Positions 46,381 to 56,221 of a DNA stretch of 64,000 nt are shown piece after piece. Both the position numbers and the translations under genes were made by a program. Under the pieces are notes generated by a model. It was not told the DNA's origin, did no database searches, and was given only the letters and a program-made list of their open reading frames with translations. Origin of the DNA: Terrimonas sp937888905 (GTDB lineage Bacteria; Bacteroidota; Bacteroidia; Chitinophagales; Chitinophagaceae); the NCBI GenBank assembly GCA_937888905.1, contig CALATA010000020.1:1-64000 (forward strand). Reading direction: 5' to 3'. Within the stretch, counting starts at the first letter, position 1, and every line of letters begins with the position of its first letter.

Positions 46381-46887
46381 ATGCATACTGGCACCACCCG
46401 GTTTCTGGCCATTATCCGCCATCCGCTCAAGTATCGTTGGTTTTTGCTGACCCGCCTGCCCGCGGCTTTTTTCTCCGGGGTACGCATCCGCACGGTCGAT
46501 AACGATCATTGCGCAGTGTCGGTGCCGTATAAATGGTTTACCAGGAATCCTTTCCGCTCCACTTATTTTGCCTGCCTGGCCATGGCGGCGGAAATGAGCA
46601 CCGGCGTATTGGCCATGGCACAGTGTTATGGCAGACGTCCGGCCGTTTCCATGCTCGTTACAGGGCTCGAAGCAGCTTATACCCGCAAGGCCAAAGGCAT
46701 TTCCATTTTTACCTGCAGCGATGGCGAATTGATCCGCCAGGCGATCGAAGAAGCGATCGCTACGGGTGAATCACGTACCGTTCGTGCCGAATCTATCGGA
46801 CGCAACGCTGCCGGCGAAGAACTCGCCCGCTTTCATATCACCTGGTCTTTCCGTCAGAAAGAAACCACGATTGTTTCACCGAATTAA
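46381..46887 (+). CDS. DUF4442 domain protein (hotdog-fold thioesterase-like)
   Basis: A 168-residue protein matching DUF4442, a hotdog-fold family related to acyl-CoA thioesterases: KYRWFLLTRLPAAFFSGVRIRTVDNDHCAVSVPYKWFTRNPFRSTYFACLAMAAEMSTGVLAM. No signal peptide is present. The start at 46381 (ATG) is preferred to a TTG two codons upstream. It lies in an operon between the thioredoxin and MBL-fold genes. Enzymatic activity has not been shown for most DUF4442 members. Confidence 0.85.
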   Translation: MHTGTTRFLAIIRHPLKYRWFLLTRLPAAFFSGVRIRTVDNDHCAVSVPYKWFTRNPFRSTYFACLAMAAEMSTGVLAMAQCYGRRPAVSMLVTGLEAAYTRKAKGISIFTCSDGELIRQAIEEAIATGESRTVRAESIGRNAAGEELARFHITWSFRQKETTIVSPN

Positions 46888-46896
46888 ACAAGACGT

Positions 46897-48300
46897 ATGA
46901 AGATAGCTTTTCATGGCGCCGCACGCACCGTTACCGGCTCCAAACATTTGCTGACATTGAAAAATGGTAAAAAAGTTTTACTCGATTGCGGCATGTACCA
47001 GGGCATGGGACGGGATACGGACGCATTGAACCGCGATTTCGGATTTACCGCTTCCGAAGTAGATGTCCTCATTCTTTCACACGCACATATCGATCACTCC
47101 GGGCTTATACCCAAACTCGTGGGCGATGGTTTTCGTGGAAAAATTTTCTGTACACCCGCCACGCGCGACCTCGCACATATTTTACTCGAAGACTCTGCGG
47201 AAATCCAGGAGGACGACGTGAAGTTTCAGAATAAAAAACGAGCTGCGGAAGGTATCCCTTATCTGCGGCCGCTTTACACATTGGCCGATGCCCAGAAAGC
47301 ATTGGAGTTTTTTCATACGGTCGAATACGGCGAATGGTTCGACGTAACCGATGGCGTGAAAGCCATGTTCACCGATGCCGGTCATATCATTGGCAGTGCC
47401 TGTGTGCACCTGAAAGTAACGGAGAATGGCAAAGAAACCGCCATCACCTTCAGCGGTGATATCGGCCGCTACCGCGATGTAATCCTGCGCTCCCCCGACA
47501 CGTTTCCGCAAGCCGATTATATCATCATGGAATCGACTTATGGCAACAGCCTTCATGATCCTGCCGTAACAACACCCGACCTCTTACTCGAGTGGATCAG
47601 GAAAGCCTGCATCGAGCAAAAAGGAAAACTGATCATGCCAGCTTTCAGCGTTGGACGTACACAGGAGTTATTGTTTGCGCTGAATCAGCTCGAATTGGAG
47701 AACCGCCTACCCGACATCCCTTACTATGTCGATAGTCCGTTAAGTATTGAAGCCACTGAAGTGGTGAAACGTTTCTCTCAATATTTCAACCGGCAGATCC
47801 AAAAGATCCTGCAATCAGACGATGACCCGTTCAGCTTTAAAGGACTGAAGTATATCAAGTCCGTTGAGCAATCGAAGATGCTGAACTTTCAGAACGGGCC
47901 GATGGTGATCATTTCGGCGAGTGGCATGGCCGATGCGGGACGAGTAAAACACCATATCAGTAACAATATCGAGAATGGCCGCAACACGATCCTTTTTACG
48001 GGTTATTGCGAACCGCGCTCCTTAGGTGGCCGGCTGCTCGACGGTGCAAAAGAGGTCAGCATTTTTGGCGTAGAGCACCAGGTAAATGCCACCATCGGAC
48101 AGATCAGAAGCATGAGTGCACACGGCGACTACGAAGATATGAGCCAATGGCTCAGTTGCCAGGATCCCAAAGAAGTGAGGCAATTATTCCTCGTGCATGG
48201 GGAATACGAGGTGCAGGAAGAGTTTAAAAGGAAGCTGTTGCGAAAAGGCTTCACTAATGTCCAGATACCTGAGCGTCACTACGAAATCGGCTTGCCATAG
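46897..48300 (+). CDS. MBL-fold RNA metabolism hydrolase (beta-CASP)
   Basis: A 467-residue metallo-beta-lactamase/beta-CASP protein of the CPSF73/YSH1-like branch, which in this family processes RNA. The metal motif HAHIDH is at 62-67; further ligands are in DAGHIIGSAC, FSGDIGR and SAHGDYEDM. The beta-CASP insertion (about 200-390) and the C-terminal RNA-binding part ending LVHGEYEVQEEFKRKL are present. It ends the thioredoxin-DUF4442 operon. Whether the substrate in vivo is RNA is inference. Confidence 0.9.
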   Translation: MKIAFHGAARTVTGSKHLLTLKNGKKVLLDCGMYQGMGRDTDALNRDFGFTASEVDVLILSHAHIDHSGLIPKLVGDGFRGKIFCTPATRDLAHILLEDSAEIQEDDVKFQNKKRAAEGIPYLRPLYTLADAQKALEFFHTVEYGEWFDVTDGVKAMFTDAGHIIGSACVHLKVTENGKETAITFSGDIGRYRDVILRSPDTFPQADYIIMESTYGNSLHDPAVTTPDLLLEWIRKACIEQKGKLIMPAFSVGRTQELLFALNQLELENRLPDIPYYVDSPLSIEATEVVKRFSQYFNRQIQKILQSDDDPFSFKGLKYIKSVEQSKMLNFQNGPMVIISASGMADAGRVKHHISNNIENGRNTILFTGYCEPRSLGGRLLDGAKEVSIFGVEHQVNATIGQIRSMSAHGDYEDMSQWLSCQDPKEVRQLFLVHGEYEVQEEFKRKLLRKGFTNVQIPERHYEIGLP

Positions 48301-48411
48301 TGCGGTTTTGGCGGGTTACTATTTTCACATCTCTTTAATAACCGCGGCATTATTTTTTCCGTTAATAAGTAAGAAGAACTTATTCTTCTATTAACAAAAA
48401 GGAGAAAATAC

Positions 48412-48987
48412 ATGTTACGCAACGTTAAACTGTGGAGTACATGTTTGGCCTTTGTCTTTTTGGCGGCCGGTTGTGGTCCCACAGCACATATAGAAAAAGA
48501 CGATAACGTTGATTTCAGCCGCTACAAAACATTTGCCTGGCTGGATAAAGACGATAAGGGAAATAAAACCAGCGATCTTACCGAGCAACGCATCCGTAAA
48601 GCCGTAAACCAGGAACTACAAAAAACGGGATGGCGTGAGTCCACGGCCAATCCGGATATTGTACTGAGTTACGACGTATTGGTCGAACGCTCGGTTCGCC
48701 AGGAATCTGATCCCGTTTATACCCGCCCGTTCACGCGTACCTTTTACAGCCCCTATTCACGCCGGTTTATCAACGTCTATTATCCCTCGCAATTCGTAGG
48801 CTATGATAGTTATAATGTTCCTACAAGAGAAGGCACGATCACCATCACGATGATCGATGCTAATACGGATAAAACCGTTTGGCAGGGTTGGGCTACCGAA
48901 CAACTCGATAGCCGTAATATCAGCAGCAAAGAGATCAATAGCACTGTGAAGGCGATTATGCGTAAGCTGGATGTAGCGAAGAAGTAG
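48412..48987 (+). CDS. DUF4136 lipoprotein
   Basis: A 191-residue lipoprotein (MLRNVKLWSTCLAFVFLAAGC, lipobox AAGC) with a DUF4136 domain: FSRYKTFAWLDKDDKG, EQRIRKAVNQELQKTGWRES, PDIVLSYDVLVERSVRQE and GTITITMIDANTDKTVWQGWATEQL. DUF4136 proteins are outer-membrane-associated and of unknown function. It is preceded by a strong Shine-Dalgarno-like AAGGAGAAA 7 bp before the ATG, unusual in Bacteroidota where such sites are weak, and by a short hairpin AATAAGT/ACTTATT (48364-48384). Confidence 0.87.
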   Translation: MLRNVKLWSTCLAFVFLAAGCGPTAHIEKDDNVDFSRYKTFAWLDKDDKGNKTSDLTEQRIRKAVNQELQKTGWRESTANPDIVLSYDVLVERSVRQESDPVYTRPFTRTFYSPYSRRFINVYYPSQFVGYDSYNVPTREGTITITMIDANTDKTVWQGWATEQLDSRNISSKEINSTVKAIMRKLDVAKK

Positions 48988-48996
48988 ATGTTATGA

Positions 48997-49139
48997 GGCT
49001 TAAGGTTTAAGGTGTAAGGCATAAGGTATAAGGTGTAGGTTTTTGGGAGAAACAGCCATGGTTCGTGTATACACGAACCATGGTATTCACGATTGACGAT
49101 TCACCATTGACAATTCACCATTCACCATTGCCGATTCAC
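48997..49139. repeat. Mosaic repeat: family C, palindrome, family A
   Basis: Family C units GGCTTAA/GGTTTAA/GGTGTAA/GGCATAA/GGTATAA/GGTGTAG run uninterrupted over 48997-49038. A 28-bp perfect palindrome follows (49056-49083), then family A units (ATTCAC, GATTGAC, GATTCAC, CATTGAC, AATTCAC, CATTCAC and variants) over 49085-49139, ending just before a promoter. Confidence 0.92.
49056..49083. promoter_or_regulatory. 28-bp perfect palindrome
   Basis: CCATGGTTCGTGTA is followed directly by its exact reverse complement, with no spacer. The position between DUF4136 and the EamA permease fits either a transcription terminator or cruciform, or a regulator site; there is no T-run after it. Confidence 0.7.
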
Positions 49140-49142
49140 CAC

Positions 49143-49150
49143 TACCTTTG
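49143..49150 (+). promoter_or_regulatory. -7 promoter element for the EamA permease
   Basis: TACCTTTG matches TAnnTTTG, 35 bp before the ATG at 49186. It abuts a family A repeat array, which would occupy the -33 region. Confidence 0.55.
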
Positions 49151-49185
49151 CCGCAGAGGTCCGGACCTGGTTGTCCGGTTGTTCC

Positions 49186-50130
49186 ATGAAATCATTCCGC
49201 TATCTCGCCGCTGCTTTACTGGCTTTTATTATCTGGGGATTCTTTAGTCTGGCTATCCGCCCGCTGGCGGGTTATGCCTCGCTCGACATCCTGTTTTTCC
49301 GTGTGTTTATCAGTGTCACGCTCATGATGGTGATCGGTGTCTTCGCCCGCCGCGCCGCCTGGAAGGAAACAATTCAATTATTCCGGAAAATGACACCCGC
49401 GGAACGGCGCAACTGGTGGCTCGTTACCGCCGGAGGAGGCGCTTTGCTCACCGCTAACTGGTTTTTCTTCATCTATGTGATGAACCATGTAAGCGTGAAG
49501 GTGGCTTCCTTTTCTTACCTCATTTGTCCCATCCTCACAACGGTACTGGCTTTTTTTATTTTAAAGGAAAAATTGCGCTGGCAGCAATGGATCGCAGTGG
49601 CTCTCAGCCTGGTCAGTTGCGTAATGCTCGCACTCGGACATTTCGCGGATACCGCCTTCAGCCTCATCGTGGCTATTTCCTACGCATTATACCTGATTAT
49701 CCAGCGAAGGGCAGGACCGGTAGATAAATTTGTTTTGCTCACCATACAAATGGCCTTTTCCGCTTTGTGCCTGTTGCCCTTTTATCCTGTATGGGGACAC
49801 AATCCCGGATGGGACGGCTTTTTCCTGGGCATGACCTCCCTGATCGCCGTATGTTTTACCATCATTCCCCTGATGCTGAACCTTTACGCCCTGCAGGGGG
49901 CTAATTCTTCCACGGTAGGCATTCTGCTTTATATCAATCCTTTGATCAATTTTGCACTGGCTATTTTTTATTTCGGGGAAAAGGTGACGGTCATGCAATT
50001 GATCGCTTATTCGATCATCGGGTTTTCTATCCTTTTATTTAATGCGCACTATTTACGCGCGATGTTCACCAAACCAATGTGGAAAAAACCGCTTGACAGA
50101 GTAAGCGGTCCCCGACGACGGAATGCTTAA
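49186..50130 (+). CDS. EamA/RarD-type transporter
   Basis: A 314-residue inner-membrane protein with about ten transmembrane segments in two EamA repeats (AALLAFIIWGFFSLAIRPLAG at the start; the second begins near AFSLIVAISYALYLIIQRRAG). This RarD-like branch of the drug/metabolite transporter superfamily exports small molecules; the substrate cannot be predicted. The start at 49186 is chosen over an in-frame TTG at 49171. The C-terminus is basic (KPMWKKPLDRVSGPRRRNA), consistent with a cytoplasmic end. The WalJ-like gene begins 12 bp later. Confidence 0.87.
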   Translation: MKSFRYLAAALLAFIIWGFFSLAIRPLAGYASLDILFFRVFISVTLMMVIGVFARRAAWKETIQLFRKMTPAERRNWWLVTAGGGALLTANWFFFIYVMNHVSVKVASFSYLICPILTTVLAFFILKEKLRWQQWIAVALSLVSCVMLALGHFADTAFSLIVAISYALYLIIQRRAGPVDKFVLLTIQMAFSALCLLPFYPVWGHNPGWDGFFLGMTSLIAVCFTIIPLMLNLYALQGANSSTVGILLYINPLINFALAIFYFGEKVTVMQLIAYSIIGFSILLFNAHYLRAMFTKPMWKKPLDRVSGPRRRNA

Positions 50131-50142
50131 TTTTGTCCTTCC

Positions 50143-50991
50143 ATGTCACTGTTCATTGCTTCACTCAATTCCGGCAGCAATGCCAATTGTTATTACGTCG
50201 GTACCGCTGAAAGCGCGGTGCTGATCGACGCGGGATTGTCGTGCCGCGAAACCGAAAAGCGCATGACGCGGCTCGGACTTTCCATGGACAAGGTACAGGC
50301 CCTTTTTATTTCACATGAACATTCCGATCACGTTACGGGTCTTCCCGGCCTTTCCCGGAAATACCGCTGGCCGGTATATATTACACAACCTACCCTTAGC
50401 TCGTCACGCGTACCATTGGAAACTGAATTGGTAAGATCATTCGTATCAGGACAATCCGTCGATTTCGGACACCTGCGTGTATTGCCTTTCTCCAAACATC
50501 ACGACGCTGCAGATCCGTACAGTTTTGTAATAACGGCGGGAGAGGTGAACGTGGGCGTTTTCACCGATATCGGTCATTGCTGCGAACAGGTGATCACTCA
50601 TTTCAAACAATGCAATGCTGTTTTCCTGGAGTCTAACTACTGTGAGGACATGCTGGAAAAAGGAAAATATCCCTGGTTTTTAAAACAACGCATCCGCGGC
50701 GGACAGGGACATTTATCCAATGCGCAGGCGCTTGATCTGTTCTGTCGTCATGGGGAAGGGGTAAGTCATTTAATTCTCTCACATTTATCCCGCAACAACA
50801 ACGATCCGCAACTGGTAGAACGCTTGTTCAAAGAAAAAGCGGGCGCTACTAATATTTATGTCGCATCACGCTACCAGGAATCGGAGCTGTGGCATATTAC
50901 TCCATCATTTACCAAAACGCGGGCATTACTAACCGCGGAAAAAACGCGCAAAACGAAAATTCCCGTTGCGCAACAAGGTTCTCTTTTTTAA
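50143..50991 (+). CDS. MBL-fold hydrolase, YycJ/WalJ-like
   Basis: A 282-residue metallo-beta-lactamase-fold protein resembling YycJ/WalJ (SLNSGSNANCYYVGTAESAVLIDAGLSC is typical). The metal motif HEHSDH is at 58-63; other ligands lie in KHHDAADPYSF, FTDIGHC and SNYCEDM. In Firmicutes this family is linked to cell-wall/DNA repair functions as a 5'-exonuclease; the role here is inferred from similarity only. It is probably co-transcribed with the EamA permease. No signal peptide is present. Confidence 0.85.
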   Translation: MSLFIASLNSGSNANCYYVGTAESAVLIDAGLSCRETEKRMTRLGLSMDKVQALFISHEHSDHVTGLPGLSRKYRWPVYITQPTLSSSRVPLETELVRSFVSGQSVDFGHLRVLPFSKHHDAADPYSFVITAGEVNVGVFTDIGHCCEQVITHFKQCNAVFLESNYCEDMLEKGKYPWFLKQRIRGGQGHLSNAQALDLFCRHGEGVSHLILSHLSRNNNDPQLVERLFKEKAGATNIYVASRYQESELWHITPSFTKTRALLTAEKTRKTKIPVAQQGSLF

Positions 50992-51085
50992 TGTGTTGGG
51001 TCAATGCATGCGGCCGTTAACAGGCAGCAGTTCAAAAAAAGAAAGAAAAAATATTTTTTTATTTAACGATTTCTGTTAAGTTTGG

Positions 51086-51116
51086 TTTGCTAAAACGAAT
51101 TAGCAACGTATTTTTT
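51086..51116 (+). promoter_or_regulatory. Promoter of the PUL, overlapping an operator
   Basis: TTTG (51086-51089) is followed after 19 bp by TATTTTTT (51109-51116), which fits TTTG-N19-TAnnTTTG except for the last base. The LacI-type operator lies between the two elements, a repressor-like arrangement. It implies a leader of about 125 nt before susC. Confidence 0.55.
51087..51106. promoter_or_regulatory. LacI-type operator, copy 1
   Basis: TTGCTAAAACGAATTAGCAA is a 20-bp imperfect palindrome with a central CG, as in LacI/GalR operators. Its inner 16 bp (51089-51104) occur identically at 60586-60601, before another gene of the same locus. Confidence 0.75.
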
Positions 51117-51246
51117 ACTCAAAACTGCTTGTCACATGTCTAACGTATCATTGCCTTTTGTTCCTGGCATTTCCCCGCCGGCAGGTTGATTGTTTACTTA
51201 CTCCACCTTATCCGCTCCGACATCAACCGATCTGCTTATTTTCTAA

Positions 51247-54200
51247 ATGCCATTTATGAAAAAAAGAACTGCTTTTGTATTTCGCCTCCTGCTGGCAGCA
51301 GCCACCAGCCTCGCCATAGAAGGAGCCGCCGAAGCGCAGTCCATCATTGTTACCGGTGTCGTCCGCGAGTCAAACGGCACGCCGGTGCAGGGCGCTACCG
51401 TCAGAGAGCGTTATTCCACTAACAACCGCGCGCTTACCTCCGTTTCCGGCAGCTATAGCATACCGGTAACCTCCGACACTTCTTCACTTGTTTTTACTTA
51501 TGTGGGAATGGAAACCGTGATAGAACGTGTGCGTACACGCCGCGTGATAGATGTAACCATGACCGTCAAACTCGGTGATCTTGACGATGTAGTGATCATC
51601 GGTTACAATTCTACAAAAAGAAAGGACCTCACCGCTTCGGTTTCGTCCATTTCCAAAGACGCCTTAACGGACCGCACTTTGTTTTCCCTGGCAGATGCCA
51701 TGAAAGGCAAAGCTGCAGGCGTACAGATCATTCAGAACGATGGTACGCCGGGTTCTGAAAACACGATCCGCATTCGCGGTGCGAGTTCCATCAGTGCCAG
51801 CAGCGCCCCGCTTTTTGTAGTGGATGGCGTACTGCAGGATGATATCAACACTCTCAGCCCGGGTGACATCGAATCCGTAGAGATTCTCAAAGATGCTTCG
51901 GGTACAGCCATGTATGGAGCGCGTGGAGCAAACGGTGTAATCCTCGTTACCACAAAAATGGGAAAGGCCGGCAAAACACGCGTCGACCTTTACACCAACA
52001 TTGCCTTCCAGCGTCCGGGCAGGATGTATGACCTGATGAATTCAAGTGAGTATGCCCGCGCGCGCTACCTTGCTTCGTCCTACGTTTATTCTCCACCAAG
52101 TACTGCCAATCCGGATATTCCCGCAACTACCCAGGGCGGATTGACTTATTTCCGCGATACACCTTTTGGTACACCCGGCGGTTTCTGGGGCGTGGCGCTC
52201 GATGCCACTTACCATGATTGGGATAAATACAACAGCCCCGATTCTGTGAACACCGACTGGCAGGGCGCCATGTTCCAGAACAGCATGGTACAGGAATACC
52301 GCGTGGGAGTAACAGGCGGATCAAAAGATACCAAGTTCTCTTTCCTTGGCGGTTACCTCGACCAGGGAGGATTGGTGATCTTCAGTAACTACAAGCGTTA
52401 CAACGGACGTTTTAACCTGCAGCAAAAACTTTCGAAAGTAGTTACGCTTACCAGCAATATCGCGGCAAGCCGTACCGTCACCGACGGTTATATTGCCGGT
52501 TCATTCAACGGCGGTATTTCTTCCAATGCCGTTGTAGCAAGCATGCTTGCCAAACCTCCGGTCAATCCGCTTACGCAAACCGATGTGGAAGACAACGAAG
52601 ACGTGGACGGCTATATCAGCAACAACCCTTACACACTGGCAAAGCATGTGACCAATACCCGCCAGACCAGCGACTGGATCACGCGTATGGCCATCGACTG
52701 GAATATCACCAACAATTTCACTTTCCGCGTCAGCGGTAACTATACTACCATCGGTACCAACAACGATGCTTATTATCCGAAGTTCACTTCAGCAGGTTCA
52801 CGCTTCAATGGCCGCGCGGTGCTGTCACGCGCCACCAGCAACCGCTTTATGAATGAAAACCTGCTTTACTACAGGGGCCGCATCGGAAGAGATCATCAGT
52901 TCAACGGTACTGCCGGTGCCATTTTTGAAACAAGCAAAGTCAACCAGATAACGGCCGAGAACCAGAACTATGATGTCGAGGTTTTAGGCGTATACGGTTT
53001 GCAGAACGGTACCGTTCCCATCATTCCTACTTACAACATCACCAAATGGTCGATGGCCTCTTTCCTTGCCCGTGGGGAATATAGTTACAAAGGACGGTAT
53101 TTGTTTACCGTTACTTTCCGCGCCGATGGCTCGTCACGTTTCAGCCGCACCAACAAATGGGGTTACTTCCCTTCAGGAGCCGTTGCCTGGCGTATATCGG
53201 ATGAGAATTTTCTCCGCAGTTCAAAAACAGTTTCAAACCTGAAGCTTCGCGCTACCATCGGGCAGAGCGGCAACACTGCCATTCCTTCTTACCTGACCTT
53301 GTCAACCATTGGTACTTATTTTTCACCGATGAATGGCAATACGCCGAATTACGGTGTGGTGGTAGAAAGACCGGAGAACCTTTCCCTCAAATGGGAAACT
53401 ACCACCCAAACCAACCTCGGTCTCGACCTCGGTTTGTTTGAAGACAAGATCAACATTACTATTGAAGGTTATCTCAAACGCACAAAAGATTTGTTGATTC
53501 AAAAAGTAACGCCGGGTTATACAGGATTCCGTTCTACCTGGACCAATCTTGGTTCTATTCAGAACAGCGGCGTGGAAATGAATATCGGGGCTATTATTCT
53601 CCGTAAAAAATTCTTCAACTGGTCGGTGGATGCGAATATTGGTGTCAACCGTTCCAAAGCCATAGAGATTGGTGCAGAACTCGGCATCGATCCGGGTGTG
53701 GTATCCGGTGTGGGTACATCCGCCATCATCCGCAATGGTCAGCCCATCGGGCAATGGTATGGTTACAAAACCGATGGTATTTACCAGACACGTGAAGAGA
53801 TCATGTCATCGGGACTTACTTCTATCAACGGCCAGCCTGTCGCAGATGTGCGTCCCGGTACGCGCCGCTTCATTGATCAGAATGGCGATGGCATCATCAA
53901 TGCCGACGACCGTGTGATACTGGGCCTGGGACAACCTTTGTTCACCGGTGGTTTTACCAACAGTATAGGGTACAAGGGTTTTAACCTGAATATGGTGATT
54001 CAATACAGCTATGGCAATAAAGTGTACAATGCCAACCGCGTAACATTAGAACAGGGACGTAACCCAACCAACATGAGCGCCGTGCTGGCCGATTCATGGA
54101 GACCACCGCTGTACGACATGACCACCGGCGCACAGGTTGAAGCCGGTAACCCCAACAACCAATACCGCATGCCCGGCGGCCCCGGCGAACTGCTGATGCT

Positions 54201-54471
54201 GTCCGACTGGATCGAAGACGCTTCGTATATCCGGCTGGCCGATATTACACTTTCCTACACGATCACCGGCAAGCCGTTGAAGCGCATCGGCGCCACTTCG
54301 CTCGGATTGTTCGTAAGCGGCAAGAACCTCCTGATCGCAACCAACTATTCCGGTTACGACCCTGAGGTCAACACACGCCAGGGAGGCTTTGGAGACCTGA
54401 TGCCTTCACTCGACTTCTCGTCTTACCCGCGCTCCAAAGTGTATTCAGTGGGACTCAAACTACAATTCTAA
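51247..54471 (+). CDS. SusC/RagA-type TonB-linked outer-membrane protein
   Basis: A 1,074-residue SusC-family porin that imports glycans with its SusD partner. The signal peptide is in MKKRTAFVFRLLLAAATSLA; a start at 51256 is equally likely. A carboxypeptidase regulatory-like domain follows (VTGVVRESNGTPVQGATVRER ... LVFTYVGMETV), then the SusC plug (DDVVIIGYNSTKRKDLTASVSSI ... GSENTIRIRGASSISASSAPLFVVDGV ... SVEILKDASGTAMYGARGANGVILVTTK) and the barrel ending in SVGLKLQF. No N-terminal STN signalling domain is present, consistent with regulation by something other than an anti-sigma factor. susD follows after 22 bp. Confidence 0.95.
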   Translation: MPFMKKRTAFVFRLLLAAATSLAIEGAAEAQSIIVTGVVRESNGTPVQGATVRERYSTNNRALTSVSGSYSIPVTSDTSSLVFTYVGMETVIERVRTRRVIDVTMTVKLGDLDDVVIIGYNSTKRKDLTASVSSISKDALTDRTLFSLADAMKGKAAGVQIIQNDGTPGSENTIRIRGASSISASSAPLFVVDGVLQDDINTLSPGDIESVEILKDASGTAMYGARGANGVILVTTKMGKAGKTRVDLYTNIAFQRPGRMYDLMNSSEYARARYLASSYVYSPPSTANPDIPATTQGGLTYFRDTPFGTPGGFWGVALDATYHDWDKYNSPDSVNTDWQGAMFQNSMVQEYRVGVTGGSKDTKFSFLGGYLDQGGLVIFSNYKRYNGRFNLQQKLSKVVTLTSNIAASRTVTDGYIAGSFNGGISSNAVVASMLAKPPVNPLTQTDVEDNEDVDGYISNNPYTLAKHVTNTRQTSDWITRMAIDWNITNNFTFRVSGNYTTIGTNNDAYYPKFTSAGSRFNGRAVLSRATSNRFMNENLLYYRGRIGRDHQFNGTAGAIFETSKVNQITAENQNYDVEVLGVYGLQNGTVPIIPTYNITKWSMASFLARGEYSYKGRYLFTVTFRADGSSRFSRTNKWGYFPSGAVAWRISDENFLRSSKTVSNLKLRATIGQSGNTAIPSYLTLSTIGTYFSPMNGNTPNYGVVVERPENLSLKWETTTQTNLGLDLGLFEDKINITIEGYLKRTKDLLIQKVTPGYTGFRSTWTNLGSIQNSGVEMNIGAIILRKKFFNWSVDANIGVNRSKAIEIGAELGIDPGVVSGVGTSAIIRNGQPIGQWYGYKTDGIYQTREEIMSSGLTSINGQPVADVRPGTRRFIDQNGDGIINADDRVILGLGQPLFTGGFTNSIGYKGFNLNMVIQYSYGNKVYNANRVTLEQGRNPTNMSAVLADSWRPPLYDMTTGAQVEAGNPNNQYRMPGGPGELLMLSDWIEDASYIRLADITLSYTITGKPLKRIGATSLGLFVSGKNLLIATNYSGYDPEVNTRQGGFGDLMPSLDFSSYPRSKVYSVGLKLQF

Positions 54472-54493
54472 CATTGCTAAAAACCGGATGCAT

Positions 54494-56194
54494 ATGAAAC
54501 ATTTTAAAAAATATCCGATTCTTCCCGCATTAGGTATGTTGCTGATGGGTACGGTTTCCTGTAGCAAATTCCTGGAAGAAAAGCCGGAAACACAGTATAC
54601 GGCCGATAACTTCTTCGTGAATAAAACCACGCTCGATGCCGGTGTAGTCGGTATGTACTCATCAGTAAAAGATTTGTTTGGCGTTTACACCAATACACCT
54701 CTTTTCATGACGGAGCTTGGAACCGATGAAGGCATGTTCAAAGGCACAAGCGGCGTTCGTTACAATTTCGACCGTCATACGTTTACGCCCAGTGAAGGCG
54801 CTATCTATGAATACTGGACCCGCCATTTCCAAATAGCTGCACGCGCCAACGCCATCATTGCCGCGGCGAACAAAGTGACCAGCATCAGCGATGCAGATCG
54901 CAGAACCATCATCGGTGAAGCCCGTTTCCTGCGGGCCTATGTTTACTTCCGCCTGGTGCAGGCCTTCGGCGAACTGCCCATCATCGATGAACCGATCACC
55001 GGTGCATTTGATTATGGTTTGCCGCGCCTGCCGATTGCGCAGGTATATGATTTTATTGTGGCCGACCTGCAATACGCAACCGAAACCGGTGTGCTTACGA
55101 GACAGAAAACAAATAACGGACATGCCAATCATTGGGCGGCCAAATCCCTGCTGGGAAAAGTATACCTCACCATGGCTTCTTCGAAAGAAGCGGCAAAAGT
55201 GCCGGGCTACGCAGGCATTACCCAAACCACCAATGAATTGTATTCACTGGCCTGGACGGCTTTGAAGGATGTGAAAGATAACAGTGGAGCTACTCTGCTG
55301 CCTGTATATGGCGATGTGTTCAAGATCGAGAACAAGAACGTCAACGCAGAATCGATCTTCGAGCTGCAGTTCAGCACAGTAGTACCTTATGGTACGCAAT
55401 GGACAAAAGAGTATGGCATGATTGCCAGTGGCAGTATCAACGGTAATCCTGCCTATTACACAAATGCGCTGATCGGTCAGTGCAACCTGGTGTACGTTCC
55501 CAAGTTTTATAAATATTATAAACCTACGGTCCGCTCGGTTGATTATGACAAACGCCGGGTATGGAACCTCAGCGATTCGCTGGTTAATGTGGTGAACAAT
55601 GTTCCCTCCACGCTCACTTTTATCTGGGGTACCACTTTCTCACCCGACAGTTACAACCAGACCGTGCTCGGACGTTGCGGCGTGACGAAATACCGTTGGG
55701 GTAATTCCTGGAGGGAAACATCTCCCTACCTGTATTCAAATGCACCGAACAACGTGATTGTACTGCGGTTTGCCGATGTACTGCTCATGTTTGCCGAAGC
55801 TGACTATAAGAAGAACGGCACCATTTCGCAGGAAGGTCTCGATGCCATCAACCGTGTGCGTCAGCGCGCCCGCGGACTGGATGCCGGCGGCAATCCCATT
55901 CCCGAATCAGCCACGCCAACGTTTAAAAATTATGTGGCTTCGGATATCAACATCAATGAGATTTTAATGGAAAGGGCACGTGAGCTTTGTTTCGAATTCC
56001 AACGCTGGTATGACCTGGCGCGTACAGGCAAGTTTGAGTATTTCCTCGAGCTGACACGTTCTGCTTCTTTTACCACAATCGTTAACACGAGCACAAGTTT
56101 CAATGCCAGTAAACATTATCTGTTCCCGATCCCGCAGTCAGAATTGGATCTTTCCACCAACAAAGCTGAATTCAAACAGAACCCGAATTATTAA
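54494..56194 (+). CDS. SusD/RagB-type glycan-binding lipoprotein
   Basis: A 566-residue lipoprotein (MKHFKKYPILPALGMLLMGTVSC, lipobox) of the SusD family, the surface lid that binds glycan over the SusC channel. TPR-rich helices (ARFLRAYVYFRLVQAFGELPIIDEP) and the C-terminal RARELCFEFQRWYDLARTGK and HYLFPIPQSELDLSTNKAEFKQNPNY are characteristic. An ATG at 54488 two codons earlier is possible. Encoded directly after susC. The ligand is not evident; neighbouring genes suggest a mannose-containing or oxidised glycan. Confidence 0.94.
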   Translation: MKHFKKYPILPALGMLLMGTVSCSKFLEEKPETQYTADNFFVNKTTLDAGVVGMYSSVKDLFGVYTNTPLFMTELGTDEGMFKGTSGVRYNFDRHTFTPSEGAIYEYWTRHFQIAARANAIIAAANKVTSISDADRRTIIGEARFLRAYVYFRLVQAFGELPIIDEPITGAFDYGLPRLPIAQVYDFIVADLQYATETGVLTRQKTNNGHANHWAAKSLLGKVYLTMASSKEAAKVPGYAGITQTTNELYSLAWTALKDVKDNSGATLLPVYGDVFKIENKNVNAESIFELQFSTVVPYGTQWTKEYGMIASGSINGNPAYYTNALIGQCNLVYVPKFYKYYKPTVRSVDYDKRRVWNLSDSLVNVVNNVPSTLTFIWGTTFSPDSYNQTVLGRCGVTKYRWGNSWRETSPYLYSNAPNNVIVLRFADVLLMFAEADYKKNGTISQEGLDAINRVRQRARGLDAGGNPIPESATPTFKNYVASDININEILMERARELCFEFQRWYDLARTGKFEYFLELTRSASFTTIVNTSTSFNASKHYLFPIPQSELDLSTNKAEFKQNPNY

Positions 56195-56221
56195 AACAAT
56201 AACCGGTTATAAATCCTGATT

